A stretch of 64,000 nucleotides of DNA from positions 1 to 64,000 of the forward strand of contig CAZDXQ010000017.1 of assembly GCA_964509545.1 (NCBI GenBank), read 5' to 3'. The DNA comes from JADJWR01 sp964509545 (lineage in GTDB: Bacteria > Pseudomonadota > Gammaproteobacteria > Burkholderiales > Burkholderiaceae_F). This document shows positions 8,222-18,972 of this stretch, piece after piece (the stretch's first letter is position 1; each line of letters opens with the position of its first letter). Both the position numbers and the translations under genes were made by a program. The notes under the pieces were generated by a model. The model made no database searches and was not told where the DNA came from. It was given only the letters and a program-made list of their open reading frames with translations.

Positions 8222-10260
8222 GACTTCTCCCCGGATAAGACGGCCAGCACGGTCGCGACGAGATTGTCGACCGTCAGCCCGAAATGCCTGTAAACATCCG
8301 CCGCCGGCGCCGACTCGCCGAAGCGATCGACGCCGAGCACTGCACCACCGGCACGGACATACTTCCACCAGAAATCGGTGACCCCGGCCTCGATCGCCAC
8401 GCGCGGCAGCCGCTGCGGCAGCACGCTCGACTTGTAGGCGGCGTCCTGGCGGTCGAACACCGTGGTCGACGGGATCGACACGACGCGAACGGCAATGCCC
8501 GCTTCAGCGAGTTTCGCCTGCGCCTGCACCGCCAGCGGGAGTTCCGAGCCCGTGGCGATCAGCACGGCGCGCGCCTTGCGCAAGCCGCCCGCCGCTTCGC
8601 TGAACACATAACCGCCGCGGCGCACCGCCTCGGCGTCTGCCTTCGCGCGCAGGAACGGCACCGCCTGGCGCGACAGCAGCAGCGAGGTCGGCCCGTCGCG
8701 CCGCTCCAGCGCCTGCGACCAGGCCACCAGCGTCTCGACCGTGTCGCACGGCCGCCAGACGTCCATGTTCGGAATCAACCGCAGGCTGGCGGCGTGTTCG
8801 ACCGCCTGGTGCGTCGGCCCGTCTTCGCCCAGGCCAATGGAGTCATGCGTGAAGACGAAGACGACGCGCTGCCTCATCAGCGCCGCCATGCGCAGCGCGT
8901 TGCGGGCGTAATCGGAGAAGACGAGGAAGGTGCCGACGAACGGGGCGAAGCCGCCATGCAGCGCCATGCCGTTGGCGATGGCGCACATGCCGAACTCGCG
9001 CACGCCGAAGTTGATGTGCCGGCCCGCGGCAAAGCCTTCGTCGCCGACGCGCAGCGGCGCCGCCTTGCTCCACTTGGTCAGGTTGCTGCCGGTCAGGTCG
9101 GCGGAACCGCCGACCATTTCCGGCGCCGCTTCGGCCAGCACCTCGAGCGCAAGTTGCGAAGCCTTGCGCGTGGCGACCGTTTCGCGCTTGTCCTGCGCCG
9201 CGGCGACGGCGGCTTCGACCACACCGCCGATTGCCGCCGGCAGTTCGCCCGCCATGCGCCGGCGGAACTCCGCCGCCAGTTCGGGAAACTGCTGCGCGTA
9301 GCGAGCGAACAGTTCCTCCCATTGCTGCTGCCGGCGCCGCCCCTCGCCGCGCGCGTCCCAGGCCTGGCTGACTGAAGCCGGCACGTGAAACGGCGGGTGC
9401 GACCAGCCCAGAGCGGCGCGCGTCGCCGCGACCTCGCTCTCGCCGAGCGCCTCGCCGTGCGCCTTTTCGCTGCCGGCGCGGTTGGGTGAACCCTTGCCGA
9501 TCACCGTGCGGGCGACGATCAGCGTCGGCCGATCGCTGTCCTGCGCCTGCACGATCGCGCGATCGACGGCATCGACATCGTGGCCGTCGAGCGGTCCGAT
9601 CACGTTCCAGCGGTAGGCGCGGAATCGCGACGCGGTGTCGTCGGTGAACCAGTGCTTGACTTCGCCGTCGATGGAGATGCCGTTGTCGTCGTAGACGACG
9701 ACGAGCTTGTTCAGCCGCCACGTGCCGGCCAGCGACGCCGCCTCGTGCGAGATGCCCTCCATCAGGCAGCCGTCGCCGGCAAACACGTAGGTCCGGTGGT
9801 CGACGATCGGGAAATCCGGGCGGTTGAACTCGGCCGCAAGAAGCCTTTCCGCCAGCGCCATGCCGACGGCGTTGGCCAGCCCCTGGCCGAGCGGGCCGGT
9901 GGTCGTCTCGACACCGGGGGTCAGGCCGAACTCCGGATGCCCCGGAGTCCTGCTGTGCAGTTGCCGGAACTCGGACAGTTGTCCGATCGGCAGGTCGTAA
10001 CCGGTCAGGTGCAGCAACGCATAGAGCAGCATCGAGCCGTGACCATTGGACAGCACGAAGCGGTCGCGGTCAGGCCAGCGCGGGTCCGCCGGGTTGTGGC
10101 GCAGATGCCGATGCCACAGCGCGTACGCAACTTCCGCCATGCCCATCGGCATGCCGGGATGGCCGGAGTTGGCCTTCTGCACGGCGTCCATCGCCAACGC
10201 GCGCAATGTGTTGCACATCTGCTCACGGGTCGGCAACGGCGTCGCGGTGGTGTCAGGCAT
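8218..10260 (-). CDS. tkt: Transketolase
   Basis: Thiamine-diphosphate enzyme that moves two-carbon units between sugar phosphates in the pentose phosphate and Calvin pathways. From the ATG at 10260 the protein has 680 residues, close to the family norm. It starts MPDTTATPLPTREQMCNTLR and contains NSGHPGMPMG, LSNGHGSMLLYALLHL, the ThDP/metal segment GDGCLMEGISHEA, and in the second domain FTHDSIGLGEDGPTHQAVEH. The frame stays open to 10413, but the extra 51 residues are Ala/Pro-rich and unlike transketolases. No strong ribosome site precedes 10260, so the exact start is uncertain. It is the first gene of the tkt-gap unit. Confidence 0.95.
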   Translation of the reverse strand: MPDTTATPLPTREQMCNTLRALAMDAVQKANSGHPGMPMGMAEVAYALWHRHLRHNPADPRWPDRDRFVLSNGHGSMLLYALLHLTGYDLPIGQLSEFRQLHSRTPGHPEFGLTPGVETTTGPLGQGLANAVGMALAERLLAAEFNRPDFPIVDHRTYVFAGDGCLMEGISHEAASLAGTWRLNKLVVVYDDNGISIDGEVKHWFTDDTASRFRAYRWNVIGPLDGHDVDAVDRAIVQAQDSDRPTLIVARTVIGKGSPNRAGSEKAHGEALGESEVAATRAALGWSHPPFHVPASVSQAWDARGEGRRRQQQWEELFARYAQQFPELAAEFRRRMAGELPAAIGGVVEAAVAAAQDKRETVATRKASQLALEVLAEAAPEMVGGSADLTGSNLTKWSKAAPLRVGDEGFAAGRHINFGVREFGMCAIANGMALHGGFAPFVGTFLVFSDYARNALRMAALMRQRVVFVFTHDSIGLGEDGPTHQAVEHAASLRLIPNMDVWRPCDTVETLVAWSQALERRDGPTSLLLSRQAVPFLRAKADAEAVRRGGYVFSEAAGGLRKARAVLIATGSELPLAVQAQAKLAEAGIAVRVVSIPSTTVFDRQDAAYKSSVLPQRLPRVAIEAGVTDFWWKYVRAGGAVLGVDRFGESAPAADVYRHFGLTVDNLVATVLAVLSGEKS

Positions 10261-10637
10261 ACGGGCGGGTGTATTGGCGGGCGCGGCGCCCTCGGCAGAA
10301 GGAAGAATTTTATCAGCGGCGGTGGCGGCAACCGGCGGCGCCGCGGCCGCCGCCTGCTCCCGATCAAACATCGAGGCCACGCTCGACTTCCGCCTGTGCT
10401 GCGGCGCTTTCATTGGGGGGTGAATTCCTTTAACATCCGCCCCCTAAATTCGATCCGGAGCACCGGAAGCAACGGGTTGCCGAGAAGTCTCAGGCATCTG
10501 TCCCCGCCAGGTCCAATCGACGCAGCGAAAGCTGTCACCGACCCGCGCGCCGCGCACCAGCGCCGGGTCCCGGATCGTGGGTTGCGGTGATGAACCGCGA
10601 TTCAGGTCGATTAGGGCGGACCTGCTGGGGGACGAAG
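10261..10637. other. Divergent promoter region between tkt and the speD-speE fusion
   Basis: About 377 bp separate the chosen starts. The part next to tkt may encode a tkt N-terminal extension. The segment around 10425-10470 is the most AT-rich part and is the likely place for divergent promoters. I see no clear operator or riboswitch. Confidence 0.4.
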
Positions 10638-11954
10638 ATGCAAGGACTTCACCTGACTGGCGATCTGTTCGACTGCAGCTGCACTTCGGCGCTGCTGACG
10701 GATCTGGAAAAACTCTCGACGCTCGCCCGCGACGCGACCATCGCCGCGGGGCTGACGATCGTCGACGAGAAATACCACGTGTTTCCCGACTGGAACGGGC
10801 AACCCGGCGGCATCACCGGCGCGGTGCTGCTCGCCGAGTCGCATCTGGCCATACACACCTGGCCCGAGCGGCGCGGCGTGACGCTCGACGTCTACGTGTG
10901 CAACTTCACCGACGACAACAGCGGCAAGGCGCAGCAGTTGTTCGACGAGCTGATGGTGGCCTTCCGGCCGAAAAGCCAGGCGGTCAACCGCATCATCCGC
11001 GGCGACATCGCGGCGAGCACGCAGTCGGCCGCGGCAGACGCCTCGGCAAAGACACCCGGCGGCGCTGCGGCGGCGTCGAGCGAACTGATCTTCGACTGGC
11101 TGAACGCCAACTCCGGCTACGGCTTCACCGCCTCGCGCCGCCTGCAGACGATCGAATCGCCGTACCAGCGTGTCGAGGTCTACGACACGCCGCAGTTCGG
11201 CAAGCTGTTCCGCCTCGACGGCCGCCTGATGACCTCGGAGAAGGAGGAATTCTTCTACCACGAGTGCATGACGCACCCGGCGCTGCTCACGCACCCGAAT
11301 CCGCAGTCGGTGCTGGTGATCGGCGGCGGCGACGGCGGCTCGTCGGAAGAGATCTTCAAGCACCCGAGCGTCAAGCGCGTCGTGATGGCCGAACTCGACG
11401 CGGCGGTGATCGACGTCGCGCGGACCCATCTCGGCGAGATCCACAAGGGCGTGCTCGACGATCCGCGGCTTGAAATCCGCATCGGCGACGGCTTCGAGTA
11501 CGTGAAGGGCACGACGGAAACGTTCGACCTGATCGTGCTCGACCTCACCGATCCGGACACGCCGGCGTTCCATCTGTACTCGGAAGAGTTCTTCCGCCTG
11601 TGCCGCGAGCGGCTCAACCCCGGCGGCATGCTGACGCTGCATCTGGGCACGCCGGTGTACGCGCCGGAAACGGTGCGCAAGAACGCCGCCAACCTGCGCA
11701 AGGTGTTCAAGCAGGTGCATCCGCTGGCGCTGTTTATTCCGCTCTACGGCTCGCTGTGGTGCCTCGGCGTGGCCAGCGACAGCGCCAATCCGCGGCTGAT
11801 GACCACCGAGGCCATCGCCGCGCGGCTGCGCGAGCGGCGCATCGGCGCGCTGAAGTACTACAACGCCGAACTGCACAACGCGCTGTTTGCGTTGCCCAAC
11901 TTCGTCAAGGCGCTGACCGACCCGGCAGCGACACCAGCGCGACTGGCCGCCTAG
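10638..11954 (+). CDS. speDE: Fused S-adenosylmethionine decarboxylase / spermidine synthase
   Basis: Bifunctional polyamine enzyme of 438 residues. Residues 1-125 are a prokaryotic AdoMet decarboxylase proenzyme: the self-cleavage site is Glu67-Ser68 in LLAESHLAIHTWPE, where the serine becomes the pyruvoyl cofactor. An Ala/Ser-rich linker (about 128-150) leads to an aminopropyltransferase (spermidine synthase) domain with YQRVEVYDTPQFGKLFRLDG, the decarboxylated-AdoMet site VLVIGGGDGGSSEEI and DLIVLDLTDPD. The ATG at 10638 has a GGGGGA site; in-frame codons back to 10587 are unlikely. Such fusions are known in some bacteria. The fused enzyme could make and use decarboxylated AdoMet in one polypeptide. 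A strong terminator follows. Confidence 0.93.
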   Translation: MQGLHLTGDLFDCSCTSALLTDLEKLSTLARDATIAAGLTIVDEKYHVFPDWNGQPGGITGAVLLAESHLAIHTWPERRGVTLDVYVCNFTDDNSGKAQQLFDELMVAFRPKSQAVNRIIRGDIAASTQSAAADASAKTPGGAAAASSELIFDWLNANSGYGFTASRRLQTIESPYQRVEVYDTPQFGKLFRLDGRLMTSEKEEFFYHECMTHPALLTHPNPQSVLVIGGGDGGSSEEIFKHPSVKRVVMAELDAAVIDVARTHLGEIHKGVLDDPRLEIRIGDGFEYVKGTTETFDLIVLDLTDPDTPAFHLYSEEFFRLCRERLNPGGMLTLHLGTPVYAPETVRKNAANLRKVFKQVHPLALFIPLYGSLWCLGVASDSANPRLMTTEAIAARLRERRIGALKYYNAELHNALFALPNFVKALTDPAATPARLAA

Positions 11955-11986
11955 CGCCGCAGCCCGCGCCGCCATGGCGATCGCAC

Positions 11987-12012
11987 AAGCCCGGCAGCCT
12001 GCCGGGCTTTTT
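11987..12012 (+). terminator. Rho-independent terminator after speDE
   Basis: A perfect 10-bp stem, AAGCCCGGCA with TGCCGGGCTT around a GCC loop, is followed by a run of five T. It lies 32 bp after the speDE stop and just before the rsmE start. Confidence 0.9.
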
Positions 12013-12025
12013 CTTCCCGGCCGCC

Positions 12026-12766
12026 GTGTCTGCGCCCCGTTTCTTCATTGACGCGGCGCTGGCGGCCGGCAAGGAGATCGACCTGCCGTCCGACCTCGCC
12101 CACCATGCGCTGCGCGTGCTGCGGCTGCGCAACGGCGACCCCATCGCGCTGTTCAACGGCCGTGGCGGCGAGTTTGCTGCCGAGCTGCGCCGGGACCGCA
12201 ACGAGACACGGGCGCGCGTGCTCGCCTTCGACGGCGTCGAGCGCGAGTCGCCGCTGCGGCTGACACTGATCCAGGCGCTGGTTGCCGCCGACAAGCTCGA
12301 CTGGATCGTCGAGAAGGCGGTCGAACTAGGCGTGGCGCGCATCGTGATCGCGCCGACCCAGCGCAGCGTCGTGCGCCTGGATGCGGCGCGCGGCGCGCGG
12401 CGGCTCGAGCATTGGCGGCAGATCGTGCGCGCTGCCTGCAGCCAGTGCGGCCGCAATCGCCTTCCCGCGCTCGACTTCCATGGATCGTTGGACGCGGCGC
12501 TGGCCGCGGTGCCTGCCGATCAGCCGCGCCTGCTGCTGTCGCCCGCCGCCTCGGCGGGTCTGCCGTCGAGACTTGCCGGACCCATCGCGGCACTGGCCGT
12601 CGGCCCGGAGGGCGGATTCACCGATGCCGAACTGCGGCACGCTGCAGGCGCGGGCTTCACCGCGGTGCGGCTTGGCCCGCGTATCCTGCGTACGGAAACG
12701 GCTGGATTGGCGGCGCTGGCGGCGTTGCAGGCGTCGTCCGGTGATCTCACCGTGGCCGCACGTTGA
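12026..12766 (+). CDS. rsmE: 16S rRNA (uracil-1498-N3)-methyltransferase
   Basis: SPOUT-class methyltransferase that modifies U1498 of 16S rRNA with AdoMet. The 246-residue protein begins at a GTG (V-S-A-P-R-F-F-I-D) and shows the family features HHALRVLRLRNGDPIALFNG, DWIVEKAVELGVARI and, at the knotted C-terminus, VGPEGGFTDAEL and LGPRILRTETA. No ATG lies near the homologous N-terminus. The GTG at 12026 follows the speDE terminator by 13 bp, which is tight, so it may depend on readthrough or on a promoter inside speDE. Confidence 0.93.
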   Translation: MSAPRFFIDAALAAGKEIDLPSDLAHHALRVLRLRNGDPIALFNGRGGEFAAELRRDRNETRARVLAFDGVERESPLRLTLIQALVAADKLDWIVEKAVELGVARIVIAPTQRSVVRLDAARGARRLEHWRQIVRAACSQCGRNRLPALDFHGSLDAALAAVPADQPRLLLSPAASAGLPSRLAGPIAALAVGPEGGFTDAELRHAAGAGFTAVRLGPRILRTETAGLAALAALQASSGDLTVAAR

Positions 12767-12791
12767 TCACGCTGACTCGGAGGAGGCGATC

Positions 12792-13190
12792 ATGCTCGAC
12801 AAACTCGTTGCCGGCGCCCTGCAGGGAATGACGGGCGGGCAGAACACGCAGGACGCGCTGCTGCAGATCATCGGCAGACTTCTCTCCGGCAGCGGCGGCC
12901 TGAACGGCCTGCTGGCGCAGTTCCAGCAGGCCGGCCTCGGCGAGCAGGCGCAGAGCTGGGTCAGCCGCGGACAGAACCTGCCCATCTCGATCGACCAGTT
13001 GATGCAGGTCTTCGGCGCCGAGCACATGCAGCAGATGGCAGCAAGCGCGGGGCTCGATCAGCAGGCACTCGGTAGCCAGCTTGCCGAGATGCTGCCGCAG
13101 GCGGTCGACCGGCTGACCCCGGACGGCCAGGTCCCGAGTGGCGGCATCGAAGACGCGCTGGGCATGCTGTCGCGGCTGATGCCTAGGTAG
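12792..13190 (+). CDS. YidB / DUF937 family protein
   Basis: A 132-residue protein with an AGGAGG site just upstream. It is rich in Gln, Gly and Leu and has the YidB-type layout: an N-terminal LVAGALQGM helix, a LLSGSGGLNGLLAQFQQAGLGEQAQSW block and the PISIDQLMQVFG segment, then a C-terminal LAEMLPQAVDRLTPDGQVP block. The function of this family is not firmly known. It follows rsmE by 25 bp, so cotranscription is possible. It converges on the barstar gene. Confidence 0.85.
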   Translation: MLDKLVAGALQGMTGGQNTQDALLQIIGRLLSGSGGLNGLLAQFQQAGLGEQAQSWVSRGQNLPISIDQLMQVFGAEHMQQMAASAGLDQQALGSQLAEMLPQAVDRLTPDGQVPSGGIEDALGMLSRLMPR

Positions 13191-13205
13191 CCGGGCTGCT
13201 GCGCT

Positions 13206-13613
13206 TCAGGAATAAAAAACACGCAAGCCGACGCCGCGCTCGGCGAAGTCGTCGGCCGCGTCGCGGAAGACATCGAGCAGCGCCGCCCGCTGCTCGGCGC
13301 CGAAACCGCTGCCGGGGAGCCGTTCGAGGACCACCACCCAGCCGCGGCCGCCACGCTCGGGCAGGTCGGTCAGGCAGTCGTAGAGCGCGTCGAGATTCGC
13401 GCCATACCAGTCCGGAAAGGCGAAGGCGCGCCCGATTGCCTTGAGCACCGCCGACTTGTCGACACAGTCCGAGCACTCGGCCAGCACGAACGCGTGCCCC
13501 GCCTGCGCCGCCCAGCGGCGCAGCTCGTCGACGGTGTAGCGTGCGAGCGGCCGCACGGTCTGCGCCGGCAGTTCGTCGATCGGCTTGGGCGGGCGGCTGT
13601 TCGAGGCGTTCAT
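13206..13613 (-). CDS. Barstar-family ribonuclease inhibitor
   Basis: A 135-residue barstar-like protein. Barstars bind barnase-type RNases one-to-one and block the active site in the cytoplasm. The core AECSDCVDKSAVLKAIGRAF, FPDWYGANLDALYDCLTDL and the C-terminal LLDVFRDAADDFAERGVGLRVFYS match the barstar fold, with the acidic inhibitory helix in YGANLDALYDCLTDL. Its ATG overlaps the stop of the upstream RNase gene by four bases (ATGA), so the two are translationally coupled and form a toxin/immunity-like pair. There is no signal peptide, as expected for an inhibitor that stays inside. Confidence 0.9.
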   Translation of the reverse strand: MNASNSRPPKPIDELPAQTVRPLARYTVDELRRWAAQAGHAFVLAECSDCVDKSAVLKAIGRAFAFPDWYGANLDALYDCLTDLPERGGRGWVVVLERLPGSGFGAEQRAALLDVFRDAADDFAERGVGLRVFYS

Positions 13614-14017
13614 GGTCGGATCCGGCGGAAGCTACGGTAATGATCATCGGTGTAGTAGTACTCGTCGCCAGTGGCCGGGTCACCGGTGGCGCCCTTGCCG
13701 GCGACGATGCGGCGCGCGCCGCGATCGCGGCGTCCGGGAGTCGGCACCGTGTACTCGGTGTAGTAGCCGCGCGGGCGCGGCGGCAGCAGCCGTTCGCGAT
13801 TGCCGAAGACAGTGCCGTCCATGCGATAGGGGAAAGGTCCGCCCTGCCGGATCAGCGCCAGTGTCTGCTGCGCCTGCAGCGGCAGCGCGGCAAGCGCGAC
13901 CTCGGCAATCGCGGCCGCGTGGCGGTCATCAGTCGCCGAAGGCGCTTCGCGGGCGCAGGCGGCGACGCCGAACGCAATCGCGAGCAGCAGGATGATGTGC
14001 CGGAACAGCGAACTCAT
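13610..14017 (-). CDS. Barnase/RNase Sa-type guanyl ribonuclease, probable lipoprotein
   Basis: A 135-residue ribonuclease of the N1/T1/barnase family. The N-terminus MSSLFRHIILLLAIAFGVAAC has a signal segment ending in a VAAC lipobox (Cys21), so it is probably exported and lipid-anchored. The catalytic domain is at about 45-135. It contains GGPFPYRMDGTVFGNRE, the general base Glu88 in GYYTEYTVPTPG, Arg102/103 in GARRIVAG and the general acid His126 in DDHYRSFRRI. All three catalytic positions are therefore intact. An in-frame TTG at 14026 is possible, but the ATG at 14017 fits the signal peptide better. The barstar gene overlaps its stop. Confidence 0.9.
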   Translation of the reverse strand: MSSLFRHIILLLAIAFGVAACAREAPSATDDRHAAAIAEVALAALPLQAQQTLALIRQGGPFPYRMDGTVFGNRERLLPPRPRGYYTEYTVPTPGRRDRGARRIVAGKGATGDPATGDEYYYTDDHYRSFRRIRP

Positions 14018-14099
14018 CAACCGCAATGTAAACGCCGCGATCGCGGCATCCGTCGGCGCGTCGCCGGGCGGACCGGTGCAACAGCTCGTGCGGTGCCGC

Positions 14100-16403
<2,304 letters not shown>

Positions 16404-16772
16404 ACGGGGCACCGGGCGGAGAAACGAAGGGCGCATTATCGTGCGCGCGGTCACGCCGATCCTCACTCAGGCAAGGCGGGCACGCGGTTCCGGCGGCATC
16501 ATCGAGCGCGTAGCAGGAGTGCGCACACTCCGCCCGGACGAAACGAACGTTTACCCTTGCGGGGCGATGGATTTCTCCTATCCTGCGACAGAGATGCAAA
16601 CCTCACTCGAGCGTGCCGAAGCGCTCGGGCGTAAGAGCCCCCGTTTTCGCTTTTCTTCCGCCTGCTGCGCCGATTCCGGGCGCGTCCGGCCGGCCGTCAT
16701 GTCTGCCCGGACGCTGGGCAAAGACATGACGGGGAGCGCGCCGCTCCGGTCGCGAACCCGGCGGAATCCACG
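16404..16772. other. Divergent intergenic region between maeB and the aminotransferase
   Basis: This 369-bp stretch should carry two promoters. No coding frame in it is convincing. Its clearest element is a long hairpin at 16694-16732, close to the aminotransferase start. Confidence 0.5.
16694..16732 (+). promoter_or_regulatory. Long imperfect hairpin in the aminotransferase leader
   Basis: CCGTCATGTCTGCCC pairs with GGGCAAAGACATGACGG around the loop GGACGCT, giving a 15-bp stem with a two-base AA bulge. It ends about 40 bp before the ATG at 16773 and has no T run, so it is not a standard terminator. It could be a structured leader or a protein-binding inverted repeat. Confidence 0.6.
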
Positions 16773-17954
16773 ATGAAAGCGCCAGCCGCCACCGAGCGGG
16801 CGCTCGGCATCGAGCCGTTCTATGTGATGGAGATCGTCAAGGAGGCGCAACGCCTTGCCGACATGGGCCGGTCGATCATCCACCTGAGCATCGGCGAGCC
16901 GGATTTCACCGCGCCGCCGCCCGTCCAGGCTGCGGCGCGCGCCGCCATCGAGGGCGGCCGGACGCGGTACACGCCGGCGCTCGGCCTCGACGCGTTGCGC
17001 GAGGCAATTGCCGCCGATTACGCGAGGCGCTTCGGGCTGCAGGTTGCGGCCGAGCGGATCGTCGTTACGGCCGGCGCCTCCGGAGCCCTGCTGCTTGCCC
17101 TGGCGGCGTTGCTCGAACGTGACCGCAACGTGCTCATGCCGGACCCGAGCTACCCATGCAACCGCCATTTCGCCGCGGTGTTCGAGGGCCGTGCGCAACT
17201 GCTTCCCTGCGGGCCGGAGACCCGCTTCCAGCCCACCGCATCGCTGGTCCGGGCGGCGTGGAACGAGCGCAGCGCCGGCGTACTGCTGGCATCTCCGTCG
17301 AATCCCACGGGAACGTCGATCGAGCCGGCCGTGCTGGCCGAGATCGTCGACACGGTACGGGCCCGATCCGGCTTCGTCATCGTCGACGAGATCTATCAGG
17401 GGCTCTGCTATGACCATGCGCCGTCGACGGCCTTGGCGCTGGGCGAAGACCTGCTCGCGCTGGCCAGCTTCTCCAAGTACTTCAGCATGACCGGCTGGCG
17501 GCTCGGCTGGCTGGTTGCGCCGCGAGAACTCGTCCCGGTCTTCGAGAAGCTGGCGCAGAACCTGTTCATCTGCCCGTCGGCCATCGCGCAGCATGCCGCG
17601 CTGGCGTGCTTCTACGACGAGGCGATGGCCACTTACGAACAGCGACGGGCCGAGTTCTGCAGCCGCCGCAACTTTCTGGTGCCGGCCTTGCGCGAACTCG
17701 GCTTCGACATCCCGGTCGTGCCGGACGGCGCCTTCTACATCTACGCAGGCATCAGTCGCTGGGCCGATGACAGCTGGGGCTTCGCATTCGAGCTGCTGCG
17801 CGAGGCCGGGGTCTGCGTTGTACCGGGGCGCGACTTCGGATCAGCCCAAACTGCAAGCTATGTCCGCGTTTCCTACGCCAACAAGCGGGAAAATCTCGAG
17901 GAGGCGATCCGTCGCATCGATCATTACCTGCGCTGCAGGTCGCGAACCCGATGA
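16773..17954 (+). CDS. Pyridoxal-phosphate class I/II aminotransferase
   Basis: A 393-residue fold-type I aminotransferase. It shows HLSIGEPDF near the N-terminus, RYTPALGLDALREAIA, the cofactor-contact segments TAGASGALLLAL and SPSNPTGTSI, DEIYQGLCY, and the Schiff-base Lys235 in SFSKYFSMTGWRLGW. The family includes aspartate, alanine and branched-substrate aminotransferases, and the sequence alone does not fix the substrate. It stands alone between divergent maeB and a convergent lytic transglycosylase gene, so context gives no substrate clue. Confidence 0.93.
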   Translation: MKAPAATERALGIEPFYVMEIVKEAQRLADMGRSIIHLSIGEPDFTAPPPVQAAARAAIEGGRTRYTPALGLDALREAIAADYARRFGLQVAAERIVVTAGASGALLLALAALLERDRNVLMPDPSYPCNRHFAAVFEGRAQLLPCGPETRFQPTASLVRAAWNERSAGVLLASPSNPTGTSIEPAVLAEIVDTVRARSGFVIVDEIYQGLCYDHAPSTALALGEDLLALASFSKYFSMTGWRLGWLVAPRELVPVFEKLAQNLFICPSAIAQHAALACFYDEAMATYEQRRAEFCSRRNFLVPALRELGFDIPVVPDGAFYIYAGISRWADDSWGFAFELLREAGVCVVPGRDFGSAQTASYVRVSYANKRENLEEAIRRIDHYLRCRSRTR

Positions 17955-17993
17955 ACGCGGAGTCCGCCCGCGCGGTGGAGAAGGATACCTGGG

Positions 17994-18007
17994 ATAAGAA
18001 TTCTTAT
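17994..18007. repeat. 14-bp perfect palindrome between convergent genes
   Basis: ATAAGAATTCTTAT is a perfect dyad, conspicuously AT-rich for this genome. It lies 40 bp after the aminotransferase stop and about 80 bp before the lytic transglycosylase stop. Its role is unknown; it may be chance. Confidence 0.5.
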
Positions 18008-18084
18008 GCTGCAAACGCGGAATTCACCCGCAAGGGGGCGACCGCCCGATCCGGCGCTTGCCGGGCGCAGGCGGCTGCGCCGAC

Positions 18085-18972
18085 TCAGGTCGCCTGACGT
18101 GAGGTGGCTGGCACCGTCTCCGGCTTGGCGTCGACCGCAGTAGGAACCAGCACAGCCGCGGGCTTGCTTTCGACGCGGGTATCGGCGCGCAGGCCGGCGG
18201 CAAGCGCCGAACGGATGTCGCCGCCGGCCGCGATCCTGATCCGCGCCGCCTCGCCAAGGACGCGCGCGGAATAGCCGCCGTCATCGGGCAGGTTGCCGGC
18301 TCCGACATAGAGCTGCAGCCCGCGCTCAACCGATCCACCGCGCTGGATCAGGTCTTTCAGGATCTCAGAGCCCACCTTCAGGTTGGCAATCGGATCGAGC
18401 GCCGCATGGTCGCCGCCATGCGAGACGAACCTCTCGCTGTGTACCCGGGTCATCACCTGCATCAGGCCCTGGGCGCCCATCGAACTCTGCGCAAAGGGGT
18501 TCATGCTGGACTCGATCGCCGTCACGGCCAGGATCAGCATCGGATCGAGGCCAATCGAGCGGCCGGTGCTGAACGCTTCGCCGACGATCTGACGAACGGC
18601 GTTTTCCGCGACCCGGTACCGGCGTGACAGATAACGGGTCACGTTTTCCTGCTGCGGTTCGACCTTGCCTGCTGGCACCGTCGAAAGCCAGTCGCTCCAG
18701 CGTCCGGACTTCGCCTCGACGACTTCCGGCGCCTCGACGACGACGGCCGGCAGTTGCGTCGCGGCGGCCGAGGCAACCATCAGCGCCGCTGAAACGGCCT
18801 GGTCTCGCGCCTGTTCGCTGGTCAGCAGCGCGAAGGCCGCCGACAGCGCCGCGAAGCCGGCCAGGCCGACGGCGGTGCGCGCGACGATGGCCATGCCGCT
18901 GACGACGTCACGGCCGGCAGCAGCCCAAGCCGCCGCCGCGGGTGCCAGAAAACACTTGGTGAGCAACGACAT
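18085..18972 (-). CDS. Lytic transglycosylase, SLT domain
   Basis: A 295-residue membrane-anchored or exported murein hydrolase that cleaves the MurNAc-GlcNAc bond with anhydro-ring formation. A hydrophobic N-terminal region (residues 25-75) is followed by an SLT domain at about 130-255. The catalytic Glu154 lies in AVTAIESSMNPFAQ and the flanking motif is SMGAQGLMQVM. YVGAGNLPDDGGYSARV is the C-terminal lobe. The tail is Ala/Val/Pro-rich. The start at 18972 has an excellent AAGGAGG site. The gene has an unusually long upstream region (to 19449). Confidence 0.93.
   Translation of the reverse strand: MSLLTKCFLAPAAAAWAAAGRDVVSGMAIVARTAVGLAGFAALSAAFALLTSEQARDQAVSAALMVASAAATQLPAVVVEAPEVVEAKSGRWSDWLSTVPAGKVEPQQENVTRYLSRRYRVAENAVRQIVGEAFSTGRSIGLDPMLILAVTAIESSMNPFAQSSMGAQGLMQVMTRVHSERFVSHGGDHAALDPIANLKVGSEILKDLIQRGGSVERGLQLYVGAGNLPDDGGYSARVLGEAARIRIAAGGDIRSALAAGLRADTRVESKPAAVLVPTAVDAKPETVPATSRQAT

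Noticed and set aside
10261..10413. N-terminal extension of transketolase
   Set aside because: The extra 51 codons are Ala/Pro/Arg-rich with no transketolase homology. The ATG at 10260 gives the normal length, although the lack of a ribosome site leaves some doubt.
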